Positions 10,513-19,417 of a DNA stretch of 64,000 nucleotides are shown here, piece after piece (position 1 is the first letter of the stretch; the number at the start of each line of letters is the position of its first letter). Both the position numbers and the translations under genes were made by a program. The DNA comes from Komagataella phaffii GS115 (Eukaryota > Ascomycota > Pichiomycetes > Pichiales > Pichiaceae), in assembly GCF_000027005.1 (NCBI RefSeq), contig NC_012965.1, forward strand, positions 1,909,001 through 1,973,000, in the 5' to 3' direction. Under the pieces are notes generated by a model. The model was not told the origin of the DNA, did not search any database, and saw only the letters and a program-made list of their open reading frames with translations.

Positions 10513-13500
10513 ATGTCTTCAATATTCGCAGCAAGAAAGGAATTTCTGGACCATCAGACAGAGGTCAGTGATAAGAGCCCGAGCTCTCAAGGGGGCGTTT
10601 CGGACGTGAGCGATTTTCAACTAATTGAACTGACGAGGATAGATCAATACTCAGTCAGTAAACTTCCTTCGCAGCCTGCATTTTTGAGAAATTACGCCCG
10701 TTGGGACGAATCTGAACATGTTTACGAAGGGACTGTTGATTCTCAACTTGGATATGGACTGGTGGTGTCAAACAAATCTGTTTATGTTTGGAATTATAAT
10801 AGTAAAGAAACAGTCCCTGTAACAATTGCATTTGACGTGGAACAGAAAGATGATATACCCTGGAAGGCAGTGCTGGTAGACTCCTTGCCAAGAAAATTCA
10901 ATGAAAGAGCTAGTGATCCTGGCTTATTGCTATTCAACAGCTCTACGGGATTGGTGAAGTACTTCGAAGAGATCAGTAGTTCGCCATCTGTAGGGATTCT
11001 AAACAACAAAATTATTGAACACCAACTTCCATTAAGTGGCGAGTTTATCACTAAAACAGATTATTACAAGCAGGTAGGAGTCATTGTTTCTACTTCAAAA
11101 AGGAGAGTGTTTTTACTGCGGCTCAAAGATTCTGCTGGCAAACCATTTATATCACACATGGAAATACAACATCAACAAACGTCATTTTTGAGTGGCCTGC
11201 TTCACAGACAAACATATCACTCATATTCTAAATTGGAAACACCGAAAATTGTAAGCACTAAGTTACTTAAAGGGAATCTTTCCACAAACAGCATTGTAAT
11301 CTTAGATTCAGAAGGTTCTCTATCAATTGTCGATTGCAATAGAGACTCCGTTTCTCAGCTGGTTGGCTTGAATTTGAAAGACCGTTTAACTTCATCTTTA
11401 GCTGAAGTGTATCCTCATGTTGGTTATTCATTCAAAGTCCATGACATTGCACAACTGGAACAGCCCAGCGATTTTCTTATCTTGTGTTCTTTCCACAAGG
11501 AACCAATTACAGATGAACGATATTTGATGCTCTTGACAATTCAAATTCAAAAAGATGATATTTTAATCAACGCTTCGTACAAGATCAATTCTCATTACAG
11601 CAATTCCAAAGAGACCCCGACGTTATATATTTCCTCAGCCAAGAACACTGCTTTTGTCGTGAGTGGAAACTCTATTATTTTAATGGACCTCTTTAGTTCC
11701 ATCGATAAGATTACAAGACTGGAGAGGAAATGGGAGGATGCTGTGAACTTGAAAAATGAGATATCAATTCTTGGAACTTCTTCCAAGAATTCAGGCCCCA
11801 GTGATGGTAACACTTTATATGTTTTGACAAAACAGTCTGGAATTCTGCAAATATGTAGGTTTTTGTCACATCTTTCAGACGAAACTGAAAATGACAATAT
11901 CTTGGATGGTATGGAACTGATAAAGTCTCACATTGAGCAGGCTATATACTATGGCGGAATGCAAACAAATCCCCTTAATTTTGACAGCAACAAATTTCGG
12001 GACGGAAAGGAAGTCGAAAAGGCAATCATTGAGGTTGCCGATGAGATACTTCTGAACACTAGCGAGTATCTTCCACAATTTGCTCCAGTGCTAGTCGACT
12101 ACTTGAAAAAGAAGGGGGAAATAATGAACCGGCTGTGCCAATTAATTGCTGCCATCAAAGATATATCAGATCAAGTTAAACTCAAAGTGCTTTTTGACTA
12201 TGAAAAACTCACTACTTTGACTAGTTTTTATCAGGAAGTCTCCCAGGATTCCAAACTCACAAAGTTACTCATCTCAGTTATAAACGATAAATATGGCATA
12301 CAACCAGATGATGCTCTGAACAAATTTGTTCTTTACCATGCCAATGATGTCATTGACGTTATGAAAGCAGTGTTCAAGCAATGCCCTAATCAGACTATCT
12401 TGAAAGTGTTTGACCCTGTAGCATTATCGTTTTTGAATTTGGAGAGTGAACTGAAGTACAGCTTATTCAAAGTATCTCGCTATTCATCTGAAATTACTTT
12501 GTCTCACCCAATATTTTTGAAAGAGACTGGATTACTCCTACTGATTGACAAGGCCCTCCAAGATCTTCCCACTTCCAAGGAATACCATGACTTACTGTTT
12601 GATGTGAGTCGTTTTCTGTATTATACTTTCAACGATTTAATTCTATGGAATAGAAATGAAAATCAAAAAAGTATTTCCGAAGCAATTCAATCCATTTTTG
12701 ACCGAAAAAGAATAGTTAACTTGCTAATTTATTTGCGACAGCATTCGGATATTCTGGAAATGGCTGAACAGTTTCAAGATTTCATAACCGTTCTAGACGT
12801 ACTCGACGATCAAAGAGAGACTATCAACTCACAAATCAAGTGCGACCTTACGCCAGAAATTGAAAGGAAGCAGGCCGCACTGCTCCTAAAGTTTCACCAC
12901 TTTTTTGAGACGTATGGTTTCCATTTTGCTAGCACGTTATATCAGTACTACATTGACAATCACAAGCCCAAGGTTGCTTTATTAGGATTCCCCGAGTTTG
13001 ATCATTATTTAGAACAATTTTTTGAACAAAATAGCGATCGTTTAGGAAAGTTAGCTTGGATCCGTGACCTGATTTACAAAGATTACTTTTCTGCCGCCCA
13101 AAGATTGGTTAATGAAGCAAGCGAAGATCAAGACGAACCAATGGCCCATAAAAAGCTGCAATTGAGTTTGGCAAAGCTTAGCATTCTGTCCATTGGTAAC
13201 TCGACTAGCTTACTTGAGAATTTGCTGGAAAATATTGACATAAATCTCTCCCTGATCAATTTGCAGGAGATTTTAGCTGAAGAGTTATCAAAGTTAATCA
13301 TCTCCAAAAAAGACATTTCGAAATTCACTCAATCAGTACAACCATTAATGAAGCAATCATTAGAAAAGTCATTGGAACGTATGTTAGATAGAAAATCTTT
13401 GACAATCTCCAGCTTGCTAGAAGTTTTAACATTGATCGATCCGGTAACAAACTCACTGGAGATGAACTGTTACCACGCATTCAAGGTTCTGGCGTTGCTT

Positions 13501-13962
13501 TACACGTCCAATAGTACAGTTCCATATTTCCTTAAGGAGTGTGAAAACCTTGTTTGGAAAAGGCTTTTACTCAAAGAGGACTGGTCTAAACTGTCCAACA
13601 CTGAAAACAAATCAGAGTCGTACATTAGTGAACTATTGGAGAAATCCAGCTTTTCCCGCATAATCAAAAGGTTGGTCAACCACGGCTACATTAACACGAA
13701 GAACCCGACTGATTCTGTCATTAGAAGGCCATCAGCTGAGTTATTGGATAGTTTAACCAAAGAGTACACTCTCAATGAGATAAAAGTTCTTCGAAGTGGA
13801 AATGGAAGTGCCAATGAGTATGACTATGAAGATGATAGTGAGGAGAATGAAAAACTGAACGCATTGAGAAAAGAGTACAACAATGAGAGCGCCGAATTGA
13901 AGGCACTTATTGAGGAATATGAGATTGCAGATTGGATAGAGACTGTCATGTTTAGTCAATAA
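10513..13962 (+). CDS. NUP133: Nucleoporin Nup133
   Basis: Scaffold nucleoporin of the Y-shaped Nup84 (Nup107-160) complex in the nuclear pore coat. The start used is the ATG at 10513 (MSSIFAARKEF), one codon inside a GTG-initiated extension; the product is 1149 residues against 1157 in S. cerevisiae. The N-terminal ~450 residues look like a beta-propeller (repeated VYVWNYNS-like strands; an HRQTYHSYSKLE loop may be the membrane-sensing region), and the remainder is the all-alpha stalk. The C terminus ends in an acidic helix. Follows RSE1 in tandem by 105 bp. The assignment rests on overall architecture and the N-terminal motif, since Nup155-type proteins share the fold. Confidence 0.85.
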   Translation: MSSIFAARKEFLDHQTEVSDKSPSSQGGVSDVSDFQLIELTRIDQYSVSKLPSQPAFLRNYARWDESEHVYEGTVDSQLGYGLVVSNKSVYVWNYNSKETVPVTIAFDVEQKDDIPWKAVLVDSLPRKFNERASDPGLLLFNSSTGLVKYFEEISSSPSVGILNNKIIEHQLPLSGEFITKTDYYKQVGVIVSTSKRRVFLLRLKDSAGKPFISHMEIQHQQTSFLSGLLHRQTYHSYSKLETPKIVSTKLLKGNLSTNSIVILDSEGSLSIVDCNRDSVSQLVGLNLKDRLTSSLAEVYPHVGYSFKVHDIAQLEQPSDFLILCSFHKEPITDERYLMLLTIQIQKDDILINASYKINSHYSNSKETPTLYISSAKNTAFVVSGNSIILMDLFSSIDKITRLERKWEDAVNLKNEISILGTSSKNSGPSDGNTLYVLTKQSGILQICRFLSHLSDETENDNILDGMELIKSHIEQAIYYGGMQTNPLNFDSNKFRDGKEVEKAIIEVADEILLNTSEYLPQFAPVLVDYLKKKGEIMNRLCQLIAAIKDISDQVKLKVLFDYEKLTTLTSFYQEVSQDSKLTKLLISVINDKYGIQPDDALNKFVLYHANDVIDVMKAVFKQCPNQTILKVFDPVALSFLNLESELKYSLFKVSRYSSEITLSHPIFLKETGLLLLIDKALQDLPTSKEYHDLLFDVSRFLYYTFNDLILWNRNENQKSISEAIQSIFDRKRIVNLLIYLRQHSDILEMAEQFQDFITVLDVLDDQRETINSQIKCDLTPEIERKQAALLLKFHHFFETYGFHFASTLYQYYIDNHKPKVALLGFPEFDHYLEQFFEQNSDRLGKLAWIRDLIYKDYFSAAQRLVNEASEDQDEPMAHKKLQLSLAKLSILSIGNSTSLLENLLENIDINLSLINLQEILAEELSKLIISKKDISKFTQSVQPLMKQSLEKSLERMLDRKSLTISSLLEVLTLIDPVTNSLEMNCYHAFKVLALLYTSNSTVPYFLKECENLVWKRLLLKEDWSKLSNTENKSESYISELLEKSSFSRIIKRLVNHGYINTKNPTDSVIRRPSAELLDSLTKEYTLNEIKVLRSGNGSANEYDYEDDSEENEKLNALRKEYNNESAELKALIEEYEIADWIETVMFSQ

Positions 13963-14074
13963 AAGAGGTTGAAGATTCTCTTTTTTTTAATTTTTTATTT
14001 TTTTCTTTTCGTCGGCATAACCCAGAAAGTATGTGGACTATAAGTAGATACATACTGGTGAAATATAATAACTA

Positions 14075-14446
14075 TTACGATTGTGGCTGTGATGGTGGTT
14101 GTGATTGAGGTGTAACGTTTTCGACATCTGAGGAACTGGCTTCCTCCTTTAATCTAAAACGTACCAATGTTTCAGGCAAGGGTGGATTGTCTATATTTTC
14201 GTAATCTTGCTCACTAAACTTGAAAAGTCCCATAGATGCCAAACTGGAAGCCTTAACAATGTGGTTCCAGTTGCTGAGAACTACAGATACTGCTTCTGTA
14301 CCATCTGTTAAGGTAGCTAATTTCTCCTCCAGTCTGGATAATGATACAGCGAGAGCAGAAGTTAACTCCTTGATCTGTTTATAAGATTCGAGTTCCTGTT
14401 GTTTCTGTTGAATTCTTGTTTCCAACAGCAATGGGCTTTTGTCCAT
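14075..14446 (-). CDS. DAD2: DASH/Dam1 complex subunit Dad2
   Basis: Outer-kinetochore DASH (Dam1) ring subunit that couples kinetochores to spindle microtubules. The ATG complementary to 14444-14446 gives 123 residues (MDKSPLLLETRI); five upstream in-frame codons begin with TTG and are excluded. An N-terminal coiled coil (QQKQQELESYKQIKEL) leads to the Dad2 core with SNWNHIVKASSLASMGLFKF, and a PPLPETLVRFRL segment matches the LPLPETMVRIRV motif of S. cerevisiae Dad2. The tail is Pro/Gln/Ser rich. Divergent from SGO1 across a 223-bp region holding an MCB element. Confidence 0.9.
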   Translation of the reverse strand: MDKSPLLLETRIQQKQQELESYKQIKELTSALAVSLSRLEEKLATLTDGTEAVSVVLSNWNHIVKASSLASMGLFKFSEQDYENIDNPPLPETLVRFRLKEEASSSDVENVTPQSQPPSQPQS

Positions 14447-14512
14447 GGCAGCTTCGTACAAACTTGGAAGTAGGAGTAACCCAATATGGATCAGGAATCG
14501 TCCTAAAGATTT

Positions 14513-14518
14513 ACGCGT
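14513..14518. promoter_or_regulatory. MCB (ACGCGT) box in the DAD2/SGO1 promoter
   Basis: A perfect palindromic MluI cell-cycle box lies 67 bp upstream of the DAD2 ATG and 152 bp upstream of the SGO1 ATG, with T/A flanks (TTTACGCGTTT) as preferred by the MBF factor (Mbp1-Swi6). Known MBF logic suggests G1/S expression of both genes; binding itself is inferred. Confidence 0.55.
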
Positions 14519-14669
14519 TTTCCCTGATCCAAAATAGTCTTAGCGAATGCTCAACCCTCTTTATCTTATCATGAAACAAAGGAGTGTTAATCTTTTATTT
14601 TTTTCCTGCCCTAAACACACCGTTCACTCACAGTCAGTAGAGCAATTGAAAACTTCTTAAGAAGACCAC

Positions 14670-15746
14670 ATGACTAATTTACATCTGTTGCTTGATAAAA
14701 CATCGTCCAATGAAAAGTTTCTTGGAAAATCGAACATGGGTGGGCTTCAGATTAACGATATTCTGAAACGAAGGGAACAGCGAAGTTATTCAAATCAAAA
14801 TAAGGAGCTTGCAAAAGCGAACACCGGGCTAATGAGCAAGGTCGGTTTGCTTGAAAAACGAATCAATGATTTGGTGCAAGAGAATCTTTGGCTGAAAGAG
14901 GAAAACTACAAGAGAAAGCAAACGACTAGGGAGGCTCTAGATGAGATAGAGAAACTAGTTTACATGAAGTTTGAGGAAATCTTGGAATTAATCAATCCAA
15001 AGGAAGCATTGATTGATCATCCTCCTCAACTTGCGGATACTCAGAAAGAAAATGAACCTGTTAGACGGAAGCGGGAAAGTGTCAGAGAAGAAGTGAGGAG
15101 TAAACGGCGGCAGTCGTCTTATTTTTCAGCTTCCAGGGGTACTAAATCCAGTTCTCCATCAAGAGTACAGATAATTGAAATGGATGCAGATGTTGATACC
15201 GATAAGCAACAATGCAAAGACCCGGACGAAAATGCTAATATTTCATCTAATACTAAAGTACATTCAGCAACCCATCAAATAATGCCCATGAATACTGAAG
15301 CTGTGACTGATTCTTCAAGCCGAATTCGGACTAGAAGGAAGCCATCGGTTGACTACAGATTACCTTCCCTGAAATCCAAAATGAGACGGGAAGAAAGCGA
15401 TAATGACGATGCTGATCGAGTGAAACCACAACATAAGAAAAATGCCCCACGTAATGCAAACAATGAGCAAAAGCAAAAGTTTAAGGTTAAACAAGAGCAC
15501 CAAGATGAAAACCAATACCCCAGAAAAAAGTTTTCTGTCACAATTAATAGTAATAGAAAAGTGCTTTCAGAACTACCACAGAACAGCCATAGTACAACCC
15601 AAAGCAAAGGGGAAAAACTTGAGGGAGTACTCCAAAGTCGTAATCATCAACACACAACATCTGAGGAAGGTGATCTGTCAATTTTTGATTTCACGGACAC
15701 AAAAGATGCCCATTCTAAAAAATCAGTTTTTGATAGTCGAATGTGA
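14670..15746 (+). CDS. SGO1: Shugoshin
   Basis: Protector of centromeric cohesin and tension sensor that recruits PP2A-Rts1 and the chromosomal passenger complex. The 358-residue protein has the two shugoshin hallmarks. The first is an N-terminal coiled coil at about residues 45-100 (KELAKANTGLMSKVGLLEKR followed by NLWLKEENYKR). The second is a C-terminal basic SGO motif at about residues 218-237 (RRKPSVDYRLPSLKSKMRR), which binds histone H2A phosphorylated by Bub1. The rest is Ser/Lys-rich and presumably disordered. A later Met (MGGLQIND, residue 23) could also initiate. Orthology is by motif pair; overall sequence conservation of this family is low. Confidence 0.85.
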   Translation: MTNLHLLLDKTSSNEKFLGKSNMGGLQINDILKRREQRSYSNQNKELAKANTGLMSKVGLLEKRINDLVQENLWLKEENYKRKQTTREALDEIEKLVYMKFEEILELINPKEALIDHPPQLADTQKENEPVRRKRESVREEVRSKRRQSSYFSASRGTKSSSPSRVQIIEMDADVDTDKQQCKDPDENANISSNTKVHSATHQIMPMNTEAVTDSSSRIRTRRKPSVDYRLPSLKSKMRREESDNDDADRVKPQHKKNAPRNANNEQKQKFKVKQEHQDENQYPRKKFSVTINSNRKVLSELPQNSHSTTQSKGEKLEGVLQSRNHQHTTSEEGDLSIFDFTDTKDAHSKKSVFDSRM

Positions 15747-15810
15747 ATCTTGCGGCCCAAAGAATATGATAGAATGAAGCAATAGCAACGGATTTCTCTC
15801 ATTATGTGGA

Positions 15811-16707
15811 TTACACGGACATTTTCATTTTGATGGGTGGATGAGGATCATAATTATCTATCTGAAAGTCCTCAAATTTGAAACCATCGATATCTTTGGT
15901 GTTCGTGTTGATTCTTAACGTGGGAAATTTCTTGGGAATCCTTTCAGCCTGAACTTTCAGGGCATCTACATGGTCTAGGTACACATGTGCATCACCCATG
16001 GTATGTATAAAGTCCCCACAGTCCATATCGACTACGTGTGCTATCATTTTGGTCAGCAAGGCATAACTGGCGACGTTGAAAGGAACTCCCAATCCCATAT
16101 CACAGGAGCGCTGATACATTAAACAAGATAATTCAGGCTTTTTATCTTTCGGGAAAGAAACATAAAAGTGACAAAATACATGACAGGGTGGGAGAGCCAT
16201 TTTCTCAAAATCTGGAGGGTTCCATGCACTCATGATTATTCTTCTGTCATATGGATTGGTACGAAGAGTTTCAATTACCCTAGAAAGTTGATCAAACCCT
16301 TGTCCAGTGTAGTCTGTCTTACAGTCTTTATACTGAGCTCCAAAATGGCGCCATTGAAATCCGTACACTGGCCCCAAATCGCCAACCTCTCTATCTTTTA
16401 ATCCCAAGGAGTCTAAGTATTCCCGAGACCCATTTCCTTCCCATATACGAACACCCTTTTCGCTCAATTTCTTACCGTCTGTGCACCCTTCAACAAACCA
16501 CAGAAGCTCATGTATGATGCCTTTGACGAAGGTCTTTTTGGTTGTTAAAAGGGGGAACTGCCCATCTCTAAGATTGAATCTTAGTTGCGGGGGCGCAAAG
16601 AGAGAGTATGTTCCAGTACCTGTTCTATCAGGACGGTGTTCACCTTCTTTAATGATTCGAACACAGAGGTCCAAGTAAGCTTGTTCTTCTTGGTTGGTCA
16701 TCGTCAT
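15811..16707 (-). CDS. CDC21: Thymidylate synthase
   Basis: Converts dUMP to dTMP using 5,10-methylene-tetrahydrofolate; essential for DNA precursor supply. The 298-residue protein starts at the ATG complementary to 16705-16707 (MTMTNQEEQ), near the 304 residues of S. cerevisiae Cdc21. Visible motifs are [13 protein letters not shown], the FPLLTTKK segment, and the catalytic cysteine in [10 protein letters not shown] (Cys175), followed by the [13 protein letters not shown] folate/dUMP site. An in-frame 48-codon extension upstream lacks any ATG and is not used. Convergent with SGO1. An MCB box sits 37 bp upstream, as expected of a classical MBF target. Confidence 0.96.
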   Translation of the reverse strand: MTMTNQEEQAYLDLCVRIIKEGEHRPDRTGTGTYSLFAPPQLRFNLRDGQFPLLTTKKTFVKGIIHELLWFVEGCTDGKKLSEKGVRIWEGNGSREYLDSLGLKDREVGDLGPVYGFQWRHFGAQYKDCKTDYTGQGFDQLSRVIETLRTNPYDRRIIMSAWNPPDFEKMALPPCHVFCHFYVSFPKDKKPELSCLMYQRSCDMGLGVPFNVASYALLTKMIAHVVDMDCGDFIHTMGDAHVYLDHVDALKVQAERIPKKFPTLRINTNTKDIDGFKFEDFQIDNYDPHPPIKMKMSV

Positions 16708-16743
16708 TTTAAACACCACGCGAGGATGGATAAGGAAGGATGA

Positions 16744-16749
16744 ACGCGT
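16744..16749. promoter_or_regulatory. MCB (ACGCGT) box upstream of CDC21
   Basis: A perfect ACGCGT 37 bp upstream of the CDC21 start codon. CDC21 is a textbook MBF-regulated G1/S gene in budding yeast, so the element is likely functional. A related ACGCGA lies closer to the ATG, near 16720. Confidence 0.6.
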
Positions 16750-16847
16750 TTGACTTGGCCTCTGCGAATCTATTGAAAAACACCCTGAAAAACCAATTAT
16801 GGAAACAGTCGTGATTTCAAACCAAAACGGTATTTTTGAATTGCGAA

Positions 16848-16854
16848 CCAATCA
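16848..16854. promoter_or_regulatory. CCAATCA (HAP-type) box upstream of CYT1
   Basis: CCAATCA lies 137 bp upstream of the CYT1 ATG and matches the Hap2/3/4/5 consensus; a second CCAAT is at 16793-16797. Respiratory genes such as CYT1 are HAP-regulated in yeasts. Function here is inferred. Confidence 0.45.
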
Positions 16855-16990
16855 CAGTTCGTTGAATCAGCTTCGCACCACTAAGAAAAAATCACATAGG
16901 TGATGCATCTCTTTTGGCAACTTCGACCTGTTTTGAACTGTGTTGAGCAAAGTACACTGAACATAATTTCAAAGAGAACTGATATTTGCA

Positions 16991-18244
16991 ATGTTTAACT
17001 CCTTCCGTTCGGCTTCCAAGCGTGCAATCAATAGTGTAAGTATCCAATTATCAAGGAGGACAAGGTAAAGCATATGGGAACATTTTGTCACACAGTATTC
17101 ATTATATCAAATGTTTCAAATTGTATTTTGGTTCATATTAAACAGACTATTCCCTTGCAAAGAGTTTTTTACTGTAAGTAAAAGACTTCTTTTGTTTGTT
17201 GTTGAAGAAAGATTGTTCATTTACAGAATATCGCATTTAGCCAATCATATTTCATGGTAGTGTCATGGTGTGGTGTTGATAGTATTGATTAACAGAGTCG
17301 AACAGTTTTTGGTCTCAACTTTGGAATACAAAACGTATTTGATTCATAGTGTCTGATATGCACATCCGTCATCCTCTGATCATTTTTTTTCTTGTGTTAT
17401 GCATACTAACATCCATTTCTAGAAGCTTGTCACCGGAGCCGTAGCAACTTCAGCCTTAACTGCTTCATATGTCCTTTACCAGGACTCACAGGTTGCTGAG
17501 GCTATGACCGCTGCTGAGCACGGATTGCACCCTCCAGAGTACGGTTGGTCCCACAATGGTATGTTCGATACTTTCGACCATGCTTCCATCAGAAGAGGAT
17601 TCCAAGTGTACAGAGAAGTCTGTGCGGCTTGTCACTCCCTAGACAGAGTTGCATGGAGAAATCTGGTTGGTGTGTCTCATACGACCTCCGAAGCTAAGGA
17701 AATGGCTGAAGAGTTTGAGTACGACGACGAGCCAGATGACCAGGGTAACCCCAAAAAGAGACCAGGTAAGCTGGCGGACTACATTCCGGGTCCATATGCT
17801 AATGAGCAGGCTGCTAGAGCCGCTAACCAAGGTGCCCTACCACCTGACTTGTCATTGATTGTTAAAGCTAGACACGGTGCATGTGACTACATTTTCTCTC
17901 TGCTAACTGGATACCCAGACGAACCTCCCGCAGGTGTCCAATTACCACCTGGAACTAACTACAACCCTTACTTCCCAGGAGGAGCTATTGCCATGGGAAG
18001 AGTTCTGTTTGATGGACTTGTTGAATACGAAGATGGTACTGAAGCTACCACTTCCCAGATGGCCAAGGATGTCACTACCTTCCTTAACTGGGCCGCTGAA
18101 CCAGAACACGATGAGAGAAAGAAGATGGGTCTGAAGGCCATCATTATCACATCCTCTCTGTACCTGTTGGCTGTTTGGGTCAAGAAGTTCAAATGGCAAC
18201 CGATCAAGAATAGAAAGATTGTTTGGACCCCACCAAGAAAATAA
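16991..18244 (+). CDS. CYT1: Cytochrome c1 of complex III (one intron)
   Basis: Heme-bearing electron carrier of the bc1 complex, passing electrons from the Rieske protein to cytochrome c at the outer face of the inner membrane. Exon 1 is 16991-17035 (15 codons, MFNSFRSASKRAINS) and exon 2 is 17423-18244, joined in phase 0 to give 288 residues. The N terminus is a bipartite presequence: a basic amphipathic part, then a hydrophobic sorting stretch. The mature region begins near MTAAEHGLHPPEYGW. The c-type heme motif CAACH is at residues 82-86. A C-terminal membrane helix (IIITSSLYLLAVWV) precedes a basic matrix tail. Conservation with S. cerevisiae Cyt1 is very high. A CTG codon at 17900-17902 falls on an invariant Leu (FSLLTGYPDEP), showing standard decoding. 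Confidence 0.96.
17036..17422 (+). other. CYT1: Intron of CYT1 (387 nt)
   Basis: GTAAGT donor at 17036, TACTAAC branch site at 17404-17410, and a CTAG acceptor ending at 17422. Splicing joins codon 15 to the KLVTGAVATS segment in frame. It is much longer than the other introns in this window and contains an AG...GTAAGT pair bounding 28 nt (17146-17173). Confidence 0.9.
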
Positions 18245-18484
18245 GCATACCAAGGTATAGATGTACAGATGACTGTTAAATATGAAGCTATCACATTACC
18301 CTCATAAGGGATGAGTTTGATACATTTAGTAGAGATGTAGTTTATGATATTTATTGTCGAAGATGAGAACAATGTTTGGAGGGCTATTTGATATGTAGTT
18401 TCTCCTTCGCGACATGTAACAATTCTCGCGGTTGATATCAAATTCATCAAGACCTCCTCATAACACTAAATATCAAATAATGTC

Positions 18485-19359
18485 ATGTTAACTTCGAATA
18501 TCGTAAACTTGAGCAACTCTTTTGTGTCCAGTGAGTACCACTTATATTTGTCACGTTATTGGGATAATGACATTGTACTAACATTTCAGCGCTTGATCAT
18601 TTACCTTGCGATGTGGTTAGATCATTATGGCTAATCCAATTTCTCAATTTACGGGTGGATCAGTACATGAACCAGCTAGATCATATACTGAAAGACTCGG
18701 ACCTTAATGATCCCCAGGTGTTAGCAAAGATTGTAAGTATTCGAAATTTGGCAAGCAAATACTCAAAGGAGATTGTTGCAGAGTCCCAACATCTCAAGGA
18801 TAAACTAGATAACCATCAAGACTACTTGAATAGTGATTCTCTCTGTATGGAGCGCTTGAAGCAGCTAAAAATCAACGAGCAGAATAACACACGAGCGTCA
18901 TTTGAACAGTTCAAGAAACAGTTTTTGAAAGAACATGGGTTGAAAAGAGGGGATCTGCATCCTAATACCCTCCCTGTAGAGAATCGGGATGCCATTAAAA
19001 TTCACATATCCCTCCCTAAACAAAATCGCAAATCAATAAATGCTACAAAAACTAAAAGAAAAGTGCAAAATGGAAAACAAAAGTCCAAAGTCGTCAAACC
19101 TTCTAAGAAAATTATTATAACCCCTCCAGCCCTCCCTTCACCAATACCAGCGCCCAGTCCACCCGCCGAGGACGTCTATTGCCTATGTAGAGGACCAGGT
19201 TTAGGAAAGATGGTTGCCTGTGACAATCCCGGTTGCAAGTATGAATGGTTTCATTACAAATGTGTGAACTTGACGAGGGCACCCGAGGGGAAGTGGTTTT
19301 GTCCAGAGTGCAGCGTTGTCCGATTACGCAAAAAGAAGAGACGAGGAAAACGATGGTGA
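18485..19359 (+). CDS. YNG1: ING-family PHD-finger protein Yng1 (one intron)
   Basis: Subunit of the NuA3 histone H3 acetyltransferase complex; its PHD finger reads H3K4me3. Exon 1 is 18485-18530 and exon 2 is 18590-19359, joined through a split ACG codon for 271 residues. The junction creates the ING signature FVSTLDHLPCDVVRSL, closely like S. cerevisiae Yng1 (STLDHLPCELIRSL), which identifies it among Yng1, Yng2 and Pho23. The N-terminal helical ING domain is followed by a Lys/Pro-rich linker and a C4HC3 PHD finger at about 213-256 (CLCRGPGLG, CDNPGCKYEWFHYKC, WFCPEC). The tail is strongly basic. The unspliced frame alone would begin at a non-ATG codon and miss the N terminus. Confidence 0.88.
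18531..18589 (+). other. YNG1: Intron of YNG1 (59 nt)
   Basis: GTGAGT donor at 18531, TACTAAC branch at 18576-18582, TTTCAG acceptor ending at 18589. Removal restores a continuous ING N-terminal domain in the correct phase. Confidence 0.9.
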
Positions 19360-19417
19360 AAATGATACGTCTATTATGATACGCGAGATGTTCATATTAA
19401 TTGCTGCGCATTCCGTC

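Noticed and set aside
15811..16851. N-terminally extended thymidylate synthase from 16851
   Set aside because: The extension begins with TTG and contains no ATG before residue 49; the 298-residue form already matches the family length.
17146..17173. Possible middle exon of CYT1
   Set aside because: 28 nt is not a multiple of three and would break the frame into the conserved KLVTGAV segment; no branch site precedes its acceptor. Kept only as a possible alternative event.
17968..18450. 160-codon minus-strand ORF over the CYT1 3' end
   Set aside because: Overlaps the highly conserved cytochrome c1 C terminus on the other strand and has no independent support.
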